Assembly (NCBI GenBank): GCA_020848315.1
Contig: JADLAH010000313.1
Location: 1-7,810 of the forward strand
Origin: Chitinophagales bacterium
GTDB taxonomy: Bacteria; Bacteroidota; Bacteroidia; Chitinophagales; JADIYW01
Length of the DNA: 7,810 nucleotides
Direction: 5' to 3'
Shown in pieces: positions 1-5,207 of the stretch. The translations under genes and the position numbers were made by a program. The notes beneath the pieces were generated by a model that was given only the letters and a program-made list of their open reading frames with translations, was not told the origin of the DNA and did no database searches. Every line of letters begins with the position of its first letter. The first letter of the stretch is position 1.

Positions 1-762
1 CGCAATCACACTGTCGCCCTGAATCTGCTGTGCGGTCAGGCCTTCCAGCGTAAGTTCCGATTCCTTCGAAAGTATATCGATGGAATAGAAATAAGACGCT
101 GCGCTCCAGTCGCCTTCCACAAAAAACGGTCGTGGCTGGTACTTCGCGTGCGGAATGCGGATGATATTGCCTTCAAAGGCCGTTTTCACCCCGAAATATT
201 CCATTATTTTCAGCGTCATGCGGATATATGGCACGGCCACACTCGTGCCGGTTAAATGCAGTTCCAATCCTTCGGACAGCGTCGGAGCAATGAGCAACAA
301 CGCCGTAATATATTGCGAGGAAGTATCCGCCGGCAATTCTACCTTACCGCCTTTCAGTTTTTTCCCTTTGATGCGCAGCGGTGGAAAATGCTCCTCGTTC
401 TCATAGCTGATATCCGCGCCCAGCTGCCGCAACGCGTCCACCAGAATACGGATAGGGCGCTGCTGCATCCGTTCGCTGCCCGTCAGCACCACTTCCCTGC
501 CCTCCTGAGTGGCTAGAAATGCCGTCAGGAAACGATACGTTGTACCACCGGCACCTGCATCCAGCACAGTATCATCCGATGCCAGCAATCGCTGCAGGAA
601 AACCGTATCATCCGCATTCGACAGATTTTCCAGCGCTATCTGATGACCACATAAAGCATCTATAATCAGCACGCGGTTGCTGATACTTTTGGAACCATTT
701 AAACGAATAACGCCTTCCAACAGGTCGGCTTGCGGAGGATGTATGGTGTATACTGTCGACAT
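1..762 (-). CDS. aroA: 3-phosphoshikimate 1-carboxyvinyltransferase (EPSP synthase), 3' end outside window
   Basis: Cytoplasmic shikimate-pathway enzyme that transfers the enolpyruvyl group of PEP to shikimate 3-phosphate. The ATG at 762 opens a frame of 254 codons that runs off the left edge without a stop. Typical family proteins have about 400-430 residues, so roughly 60% is present. Visible motifs are NGSKSISNR (22-30, with Lys25, Ser26 and Arg30 of the substrate site), AGAGGTTYRFL (69-79, the PEP-loop glycine retained at 73), ERMQQRP (97-103), DTSSQYITALL (146-156, phosphate-binding Ser148/149 and Gln150), VPYIRMTLKIMEYFGV (177-192) and VEGDWSAASYF (215-225). Two oddities: the stretch between ADD (50-52) and the AGAGG loop is about 27 residues shorter than in E. 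coli AroA, and the third phosphate-binding serine (E. coli Ser197) aligns with Ala176. The start is chosen because MSTVYTIHPP directly precedes the first family beta strand. Function is unrelated to the oxidase genes; a 113-bp gap suggests separate transcription. Identity is near certain. Confidence 0.95.
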   Translation of the reverse strand, partial: MSTVYTIHPPQADLLEGVIRLNGSKSISNRVLIIDALCGHQIALENLSNADDTVFLQRLLASDDTVLDAGAGGTTYRFLTAFLATQEGREVVLTGSERMQQRPIRILVDALRQLGADISYENEEHFPPLRIKGKKLKGGKVELPADTSSQYITALLLIAPTLSEGLELHLTGTSVAVPYIRMTLKIMEYFGVKTAFEGNIIRIPHAKYQPRPFFVEGDWSAASYFYSIDILSKESELTLEGLTAQQIQGDSVIA

Positions 763-786
763 GATACACAATACTACAAAAAAAGG

Positions 787-818
787 GAAATATACCGCAT
801 GAAAAGAGTTGAATAAAA
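787..818 (-). promoter_or_regulatory. possible Bacteroidota-type promoter of aroA
   Basis: Read on the minus strand, TATATTTC (787-794) resembles the -7 element TAnnTTTG with one mismatch. A TTTT (815-818), one mismatch from the -33 TTTG, lies 20 bp upstream of it. The aroA ATG is 24 bp downstream of the -7 element. Both boxes are imperfect in an A/T-rich stretch, so this could be chance. Confidence 0.3.
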
Positions 819-824
819 CTTTAC

Positions 825-850
825 CATTGTCGCTTACACAACAGACAATG
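825..850 (-). terminator. weak inverted repeat after the CxxC gene, possible terminator
   Basis: A perfect 7-bp inverted repeat (CATTGTC at 825-831, GACAATG at 844-850) with a 12-nt loop lies 25 bp past the stop of the CxxC gene. On the minus-strand transcript it is followed by GGTAAAGTTTTATT, which is only a poor U-run. The stem is short and A/U-rich. It may act as a weak terminator or 3' stabiliser separating the oxidase genes from aroA, but the evidence is thin. Confidence 0.3.
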
Positions 851-875
851 TATCCGGAATGGCGGTCAATGAAAA

Positions 876-1115
876 TTAAGAAGCAGCCTGTTCGCCGCCC
901 ATAAACTTATCCTTGTTTTTTATCCAAAGCAAGATAATAGCACCGACCAGAATAATCGGAGCGGCCAGCAGATAGTTGACACCATCGTTAATGCTTTTGG
1001 CATACTCCGATTCCTGCACGGAACCTTTGCACATGGCACATTGCGCTTGAGCGGCCACTGACCACAACACCATGATGCAGGTCAGCAGAAACGGAATCAG
1101 ACGATTGGATTTCAT
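876..1115 (-). CDS. small CxxC membrane protein of the oxidase cluster, unknown function
   Basis: 79 residues. A basic N-terminus and hydrophobic stretch (about 6-22) end in AAQAQ, which reads as a signal peptide cleaved near Ala24. A QCAMC motif (Cys26, Cys29) follows immediately, then a short polar segment (30-45), one membrane helix (about 47-65) and a basic tail (WIKNKDK). The mature protein would therefore be a small anchored protein with a CxxC pair on the outer face of the cytoplasmic membrane. I recall similar short proteins of the form C-x-M-C followed by one helix in many Bacteroidota genomes, often beside oxidase genes, but know no assigned function. Its position after SCO1 and the DUF420 gene suggests a part in oxidase copper or haem maturation, or thiol redox; this is inference. 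The Cys pair could bind metal or form a disulfide. It lies 55 bp after the DUF420 gene and may have its own promoter. Confidence 0.8.
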   Translation of the reverse strand: MKSNRLIPFLLTCIMVLWSVAAQAQCAMCKGSVQESEYAKSINDGVNYLLAAPIILVGAIILLWIKNKDKFMGGEQAAS

Positions 1116-1119
1116 AGTA

Positions 1120-1154
1120 TAAAGTTAGCCTGTTTTATTAAACAGTGTATCAAA
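1120..1154 (-). promoter_or_regulatory. possible promoter of the CxxC gene with a palindrome in its spacer
   Basis: On the minus strand a TTTG (1151-1154) is followed after 23 bp by TAACTTTA (1120-1127), one mismatch from the Bacteroidota -7 element TAnnTTTG. The -7 box ends only 4 bp before the ATG at 1115, so a transcript from here would be leaderless or nearly so. The spacer is longer than the usual 19-21 bp. It holds the perfect palindrome CTGTTT-TATT-AAACAG (1130-1145), which could be an operator or an RNA hairpin. Confidence 0.4.
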
Positions 1155-1170
1155 ATGATGTTAATTCTGA

Positions 1171-1728
1171 TTAATAATACGGCGAAATCATCAGGTAGAC
1201 AATCACGCCTGTCACACTCACATACAACCATATCGGGAAAGTGATGCGCGCCAGTTTTTTGTGTTTATCAAATTCCGCGGTCAATGCACGGTAGGCCGTG
1301 TATAAAATGAACGGCAGTATCACGCCCGCCAGCACAATATGCGTGAGCAGGATAATCAGGTAAAAAACGCGGATCGTACCGGCATCTTTCGGATAGGAAG
1401 TAGATTCCGTGAGCAGGTGATGCAATACATAACTTACCAGAAAAAGAGAGGACAATACGATGGCGATAAACATCGTTTTTTTATGCGCTTCATATTTCTT
1501 TGATTTGGCAAAATACACCCCCAACATTAGTAAGACGGACACAGTACCGTTGATGCAAGCGTTGATGGTGGCGAATATATGCGGATCGAAGCCCAGGTCA
1601 ACTTCCAGCTTCACATTAGCCAATGCGGTAATCGCCAGGAATATAATCAGTGAAAACACACCGATGATGATACCTGCTTTCTTGTCATCTTTCTGCAGTA
1701 TCGGCTGAAATACGGAATTCTTGTTCAT
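1171..1728 (-). CDS. DUF420 / CtaM-like cytochrome oxidase assembly membrane protein
   Basis: 185 residues with five predicted membrane helices (about 19-37, 50-73, 85-104, 120-145 and 161-181) and a short polar N-terminus. Family-like features are DPHIFATINACIN (48-60, with His50, Asn56 and Asn60 at the start of helix 2), the KxEAHKKTM segment between helices 2 and 3 (His82), the His103-His104 pair at the end of helix 3, THIVLAG (His130) in helix 4, and HKKLARITFPIWLYVSVTG (156-174). This pattern of intramembrane histidines and the C-terminal P-x-W-L-Y-V-S-x-T-G segment is characteristic of DUF420. Members called CtaM in Staphylococcus and YozB in Bacillus are needed for active aa3-type oxidases, so a role in haem or copper insertion is expected here; the exact step is not known to me. 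An 80-bp gap with a strong promoter match precedes the gene, so it may be transcribed partly independently of the structural genes. Confidence 0.88.
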   Translation of the reverse strand: MNKNSVFQPILQKDDKKAGIIIGVFSLIIFLAITALANVKLEVDLGFDPHIFATINACINGTVSVLLMLGVYFAKSKKYEAHKKTMFIAIVLSSLFLVSYVLHHLLTESTSYPKDAGTIRVFYLIILLTHIVLAGVILPFILYTAYRALTAEFDKHKKLARITFPIWLYVSVTGVIVYLMISPYY

Positions 1729-1744
1729 AGTAAAAATTATAGCG

Positions 1745-1776
1745 CAAAGTTATTGTACATCCTATGGAATGACAAA
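1745..1776 (-). promoter_or_regulatory. Bacteroidota-type promoter upstream of the DUF420 gene
   Basis: On the minus strand, TTTG (1773-1776) and TAACTTTG (1745-1752) are separated by exactly 20 bp. Both match the Bacteroidota primary-sigma consensus (-33 TTTG, -7 TAnnTTTG) without mismatch. The ATG at 1728 is 16 bp downstream of the -7 box, giving a very short leader. The site lies in the widest gap inside the cluster, after the SCO1 stop. This is the best promoter candidate in the window. Confidence 0.65.
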
Positions 1777-1808
1777 TAAAACGGGAAGTTAGTTGCAGAA
1801 AGTGAGGA

Positions 1809-2519
1809 TTATTTTTTCTTCATCGGCACGATATAGCTCACCAAGAGCGTTTGAATATCGTCCATCATGCGATCTACACTTTGGTCGTTGGTACCGTCAT
1901 AATATCCACGGATGCGACCTTCTTTATCGAGCAGTACAAATTTCTGGTCGTGTATGAAATCATTGGGACCACCATCGCCCTGCATCGCCGTGATGAAATA
2001 GCCATTGCGGGCCAGTTTATAGATTTCCTTTTTGTCGCCGGTAAGCAGGTGCCACATCTTGGAGTTGACATCCTTCTCAACGGCATAGTCGAACAGGCGC
2101 GGCACGGAATCCGTTTCAGGATCTACCGTATAAGACAGAATGAGCACATCTCTGTCATTGATAAACTTATCCTGCACGCGTTTCAGATTGCGGGACATAT
2201 CAATGCAGATACTCTGACATGTAGAAAAGAAAAAATCTACTACCACCACTTTTCCGTTCATGATTTCGCGACGAATGGTATCGCCGTTGTGATTTACAAA
2301 AGTGAAATCCGGCACAGAGAAATAGGCGGTATCTTCATATTCACGGCCTTTGCTGTCTTTGGCCATATAGGCTTCTTTCGGGCCATAAATAGGTAAACAC
2401 CGGTCCGTCTCTAAAGTCGGCCGGTGTTTATGCTGATAATCGAAAAACAGAAAAAAAACCACCGGGAATACTACCACTACGATGAGTGCAGCTAAGAAGC
2501 CGAGGCTGTTTTTTTTCAT
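1809..2519 (-). CDS. SCO1/SenC/PrrC-family copper chaperone
   Basis: 236 residues: an N-terminal membrane anchor (about 6-26) followed by an extracytoplasmic thioredoxin-like domain. SCO proteins bind copper through a CxxxC pair and a distant histidine and deliver it to the CuA centre of oxidase subunit II. Here Cys101 and Cys105 sit in FFFSTCQSIC (96-105), after the strand GKVVVVDFFF, and the histidine is His190 in FIHDQKFVLLDKEGRIRG (188-205), so the ligand set is complete. SYTVDPETDSVP (129-140) is the usual DPxxD segment, and WHLLTGDKKEIYKLA (156-170) is also typical. Oddity: the common CPxxCP form is CQSICI here, lacking both prolines. The LPIYGP stretch (42-47) before the domain is, as I recall, common in Bacteroidota SCO proteins. 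The gene starts 12 bp after subunit IV, so it is probably co-transcribed with the oxidase genes. An oxidative-stress or redox role, known for some SCO proteins, is less likely given this context. Confidence 0.93.
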   Translation of the reverse strand: MKKNSLGFLAALIVVVVFPVVFFLFFDYQHKHRPTLETDRCLPIYGPKEAYMAKDSKGREYEDTAYFSVPDFTFVNHNGDTIRREIMNGKVVVVDFFFSTCQSICIDMSRNLKRVQDKFINDRDVLILSYTVDPETDSVPRLFDYAVEKDVNSKMWHLLTGDKKEIYKLARNGYFITAMQGDGGPNDFIHDQKFVLLDKEGRIRGYYDGTNDQSVDRMMDDIQTLLVSYIVPMKKK

Positions 2520-2531
2520 TCGAGGTATGTT

Positions 2532-2858
2532 TTATTTAGGAAAGTTTAAGTGCAACCAGTAGTTTCCTTCTACGACAAATGCGATAAGTGCCCAAACGAG
2601 GAAAATCAAAGGTACTCCCAAAGAGATGATGAACGCACGTTTTTCGTATTTCAAGTGCATAAATTCCGCAATGATGAAGAATGCTTTCAACACACTCGCC
2701 AGAACGAAAAAGAGATTCAGTATAAATTTAGGAATGAGGTGACCAAGCGTCAATGCAATCACTACTTCCACTACTGTGATAATAGACAACCACAGGGTAG
2801 ATTTCCATACTGCCGCTACCTGTGATTTATATTGTTCTTCTGTTAAATGACCGCTCAT
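2532..2858 (-). CDS. cytochrome c oxidase subunit IV (prokaryotic type, COX4_pro/CtaF-like)
   Basis: 108 residues with three predicted membrane helices (about 20-40, 43-67 and 75-97), the size and topology of the small bacterial subunit IV. The signature is LKAFFIIAEFMHLKYEKR (57-74) at the end of helix 2, in particular Lys58, Glu65, His68 and Lys70, followed by LIFLVWALIAFVVEGNYW (84-101). The protein is an accessory subunit thought to help assembly or stability of the catalytic core; it carries no cofactor. It lies between subunit III (43 bp upstream) and SCO1 (12 bp downstream), the usual place in Bacteroidota clusters. I give no symbol because coxD, ctaF and caaD are all used for this family. 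Confidence 0.9.
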   Translation of the reverse strand: MSGHLTEEQYKSQVAAVWKSTLWLSIITVVEVVIALTLGHLIPKFILNLFFVLASVLKAFFIIAEFMHLKYEKRAFIISLGVPLIFLVWALIAFVVEGNYWLHLNFPK

Positions 2859-2901
2859 AAAAAGTATATTTTAGATGATATTGTTTTCAATTAGGAATAG
2901 A

Positions 2902-3645
2902 TTACATCAGATAGAATGCGAGGAATACGAATACCCACACTAAGTCTACAAAGTGCCAGTACAAGCCCAGTTTCTCAATCATTTCGTAGTGTCCGCGTTT
3001 GTGGAAAGGACCATTAGCAGCACCGATTAAACCGTATACGTTCAGGCAAACCCCTGTGAATACGTGGAAGCCGTGGAAGCCGGTGATACCGAAGAATAAT
3101 GCACCAAATGCTACCGGACCAGGAGACATGGCCATTTTTTCCAAAAACAGTGTTGTTTTCCCTGCTTCATTTGGTCCGAATGGGTTATAGAATGGACGGA
3201 GTCCTTCGTGGATTAAGTTGTTCCACTCCCAAGCCTGACAACCGAGGAAGAACACACCACCTACGATACCCCAAAACATCCAGGTTACTACACCTTTTTG
3301 ATTCATTCTGTGTCCTTCCTGTACCGCACGTACAACCGCCACGGAACTTAAGATCAGGACGAAGGTCATCACACTCACGAAACCGAGCGGCACGTTAGCG
3401 TGCGCCATGAAAGGGAATGATTTGAAGACCACGTTCGGATCCGGCCACCATGGTTGCGATATGCGGATGGTTGCATATGAAATCAGGAAAGCAGAAAAGG
3501 TAAATGCGTCAGACAATAAGAAATACCACATCATGGTTTTACCATAACTGATATTCAGTGCCGAATTTTCACCTCCCTCTCCGTTGTTAGGAGTCGGTAA
3601 TTGATCTACGTGATGCTCTTCTTTAATTTCTATAACTTCTGCCAT
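2902..3645 (-). CDS. coxC: cytochrome c oxidase subunit III (longer paralogue)
   Basis: 247 residues. A polar, acidic N-terminus with EEHH (9-12) precedes about five membrane helices (about 37-60, 86-107, 120-141, 177-208 and 224-246). Subunit III motifs are complete: LGCQAWEWNNLI (134-145), FGITGFHGFHVFTG (185-198) and GLYWHFVDLVWVFVF (227-241). Subunit III has no redox centre; it stabilises the catalytic subunit and its D proton path. This copy keeps the canonical WHFVDxVW ending and is longer than its neighbour at 3668-4276, so it is probably the one closest to classical subunit III. The two do not look like a recent duplication, since their sequences are strongly diverged. Bacterial subunit III often has seven helices; five is common for quinol and caa3-like types. 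It starts 22 bp after the first paralogue. The gene is complete with an ATG start. Confidence 0.95.
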   Translation of the reverse strand: MAEVIEIKEEHHVDQLPTPNNGEGGENSALNISYGKTMMWYFLLSDAFTFSAFLISYATIRISQPWWPDPNVVFKSFPFMAHANVPLGFVSVMTFVLILSSVAVVRAVQEGHRMNQKGVVTWMFWGIVGGVFFLGCQAWEWNNLIHEGLRPFYNPFGPNEAGKTTLFLEKMAMSPGPVAFGALFFGITGFHGFHVFTGVCLNVYGLIGAANGPFHKRGHYEMIEKLGLYWHFVDLVWVFVFLAFYLM

Positions 3646-3667
3646 TACAGTGCTGTTTATAAATGAT

Positions 3668-4276
3668 CTATTTTAAATTATAACTTAAAAAGAAATAGAG
3701 ATATACCCACAAGATACCCATAAAATGCCAAAATAGCGTTAATAAATCGGTACGTATTGTAAGAATACCTGTATTGCTGTTTATTTCTTGACTTGGCTTT
3801 CTCCATTGATAAATGGAATATGCAAATGCTACCAACAGGAACAACAACCCGAAAGCAAGATGTGCCGCGTGCAGGAATGTAATTACGTAAAAGAATGGTC
3901 CGGCTGGATTTGGATTGAAGGACAGATATATTCCTGTATCTGTCAATTGCTGCCAACCTTGTATCTGATAAATACAAAACAGTATACCCAATACCAAGGT
4001 AAAAAACAGTCCCAGCATAGTCAGCAACGGCTGCTTTTTCTTGTTGGCTACATGTGCCACCTGTAGGAAAACACTACTCAGCAATATCAGCAGCGTAGAC
4101 ACTTTGAATGTCTCCGGGATAGAAAATGCTGTCCATGCGCCGCCCGCACCTTTTCTCACCAGAAAAGCACTGGTCAGACCTGCAAAAATCATCGATGTTG
4201 TCAAAATGAACAACCACATCGTGAAGCGATGAGCTCCCTGATTGTTGATGGTATATTTTAAATTTGACGTTGACAT
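3668..4276 (-). CDS. cytochrome c oxidase subunit III family protein (shorter, divergent paralogue)
   Basis: 202 residues with five predicted membrane helices (about 18-41, 57-78, 84-107, 128-153 and 175-198). Family features are NPNPAGPFFYVITFLHAAHLAFG (121-143), equivalent to the GFHGxHV segment, and LFWHFMGILWVYLYFFL (181-197), equivalent to the terminal WHFVDxVW segment. In the latter the usual aspartate is replaced by Gly187. The absence of the second histidine context and of the acidic residue sets it apart from the longer copy next door. Two adjacent subunit III genes are usual in Bacteroidota oxidase clusters, so it is probably a normal component: either both proteins enter the enzyme or this one helps assembly. 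Which of these holds is not known to me. The start ATG follows the ctaB stop by only 2 bp, so the two genes are likely translationally coupled. The middle linker (154-174) is polar and variable. Confidence 0.9.
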   Translation of the reverse strand: MSTSNLKYTINNQGAHRFTMWLFILTTSMIFAGLTSAFLVRKGAGGAWTAFSIPETFKVSTLLILLSSVFLQVAHVANKKKQPLLTMLGLFFTLVLGILFCIYQIQGWQQLTDTGIYLSFNPNPAGPFFYVITFLHAAHLAFGLLFLLVAFAYSIYQWRKPSQEINSNTGILTIRTDLLTLFWHFMGILWVYLYFFLSYNLK

Positions 4277-4278
4277 GA

Positions 4279-5187
4279 TTATACTTTATCGATTACGTAA
4301 GCAATAAACACCACAGGAATATAGATAAAAGAAGCAAACATCAATTGTTTGGCGCTTTTATCCGTTAAATCTGTTGCCAGCTGAATACCTTTTAAAAGAA
4401 AATACATACCTGCAATCAGCGAGATTACAAAAGAAACAATGCCGCTCATGCCAATAATGTATGGCAGTGCCCCTACCCCTAACAATGCAACCAGATACGG
4501 AATATTTTGCAGCGCAGTAATTCTGTTTTTACCCTCTGCACTTGGCAATAATTTATAACCGGCTTTCAGGTAGTCGTCGTGCAACAACCAGGCGATGGCC
4601 CAGAAGTGCGGAATCTGCCAAAAAAACTGAACAGCAAACAATACCAATCCACCCAATCCGATGCTGCCTGTAGCCGCTGTCCAACCTATCAACAAAGGCA
4701 TGGAACCTGGAATTGCCCCGATAAATACGGCAGATGGACTCACTCTCTTAAAAGGCGTATAGATGAACGCATAAGATATTAAAGCGAGGGCACCTAGTAA
4801 TCCGCTGATGGGATTGAATACCATTCCTAAAATGGAAATCCCGGCCACACCGCTGATTCCTGCTATCAGATATGCTTCTACCAACTTCATTCTGCCGGCA
4901 GGCAAAGGACGCAACATTGTTCTGTTCATCAGCTTATCGATGTCTTTTTCAATAATCTGATTGATAGTATTCGACGCTGCAGTTACCAGAAAACCGCCTA
5001 AAGAAAGGAATAATACATCGGATGTGCGCAGCGTTCCCGCTTGCACAGCCAGCAGATAGGACATCACCGCCGAGAAAACCACCAGGAAAGAGAGACGGAA
5101 TTTAGTCAACTCCATCACATCCTTGATTTTCAGGGAAATGATTTTGCCTACAGAGAGCTTTTCAATATGTATTGTTTCCTGTTTCAA
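4279..5187 (-). CDS. ctaB: protohaem IX farnesyltransferase (haem O synthase)
   Basis: 302-residue polytopic UbiA-superfamily prenyltransferase that attaches a farnesyl group to haem B, the first step towards the haem A of the oxidase. The first catalytic motif is NQIIEKDIDKLMNRT (76-90): Asn76, Glu80 and Asp84 match the N-x3-(D/E)-x3-D prenyl-diphosphate site, followed by RPLPAG (93-98). YTPFKRVSPSAVFIGAIPG (143-161), the FFWQIPHFWAIAW stretch (188-200) and HDDYLKAGYKLLP (203-215) complete the family core. About nine helices are predicted, and length is normal. Start: the frame has no suitable ATG before Met25. The TTG at 5187 gives a usual N-terminal extension (MKQETIHIEK) ahead of the ELTKFRLS helix start, so TTG is preferred; no clear ribosome binding site is visible. 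The gene lies 20 bp after coxA and 2 bp before the next gene, so it is part of the operon. Haem A synthase (ctaA) is not in the window. Confidence 0.95.
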   Translation of the reverse strand: MKQETIHIEKLSVGKIISLKIKDVMELTKFRLSFLVVFSAVMSYLLAVQAGTLRTSDVLFLSLGGFLVTAASNTINQIIEKDIDKLMNRTMLRPLPAGRMKLVEAYLIAGISGVAGISILGMVFNPISGLLGALALISYAFIYTPFKRVSPSAVFIGAIPGSMPLLIGWTAATGSIGLGGLVLFAVQFFWQIPHFWAIAWLLHDDYLKAGYKLLPSAEGKNRITALQNIPYLVALLGVGALPYIIGMSGIVSFVISLIAGMYFLLKGIQLATDLTDKSAKQLMFASFIYIPVVFIAYVIDKV

Positions 5188-5207
5188 CGTTATACCGGTT
5201 AAAACTA

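Noticed and set aside
155..516. Plus-strand open frames opposite aroA
   Set aside because: They lie antisense to a complete, motif-rich aroA frame and their translations resemble no family.
798..800. An upstream ATG for aroA
   Set aside because: It is not in frame with the aroA codons; the ATG at 762 gives a normal N-terminus.
1851..2396. A 181-codon plus-strand open frame opposite SCO1
   Set aside because: It is a shadow of the SCO1 frame; the copper ligand and thioredoxin-fold motifs are on the minus strand and no promoter or start context supports the plus frame.
2509..2516. Run of eight T (A on the coding strand) near the SCO1 start as a phase-variable tract
   Set aside because: It encodes the normal MKKN start, and short A-runs at start codons are common in A/T-rich bacteria; no sign of switching.
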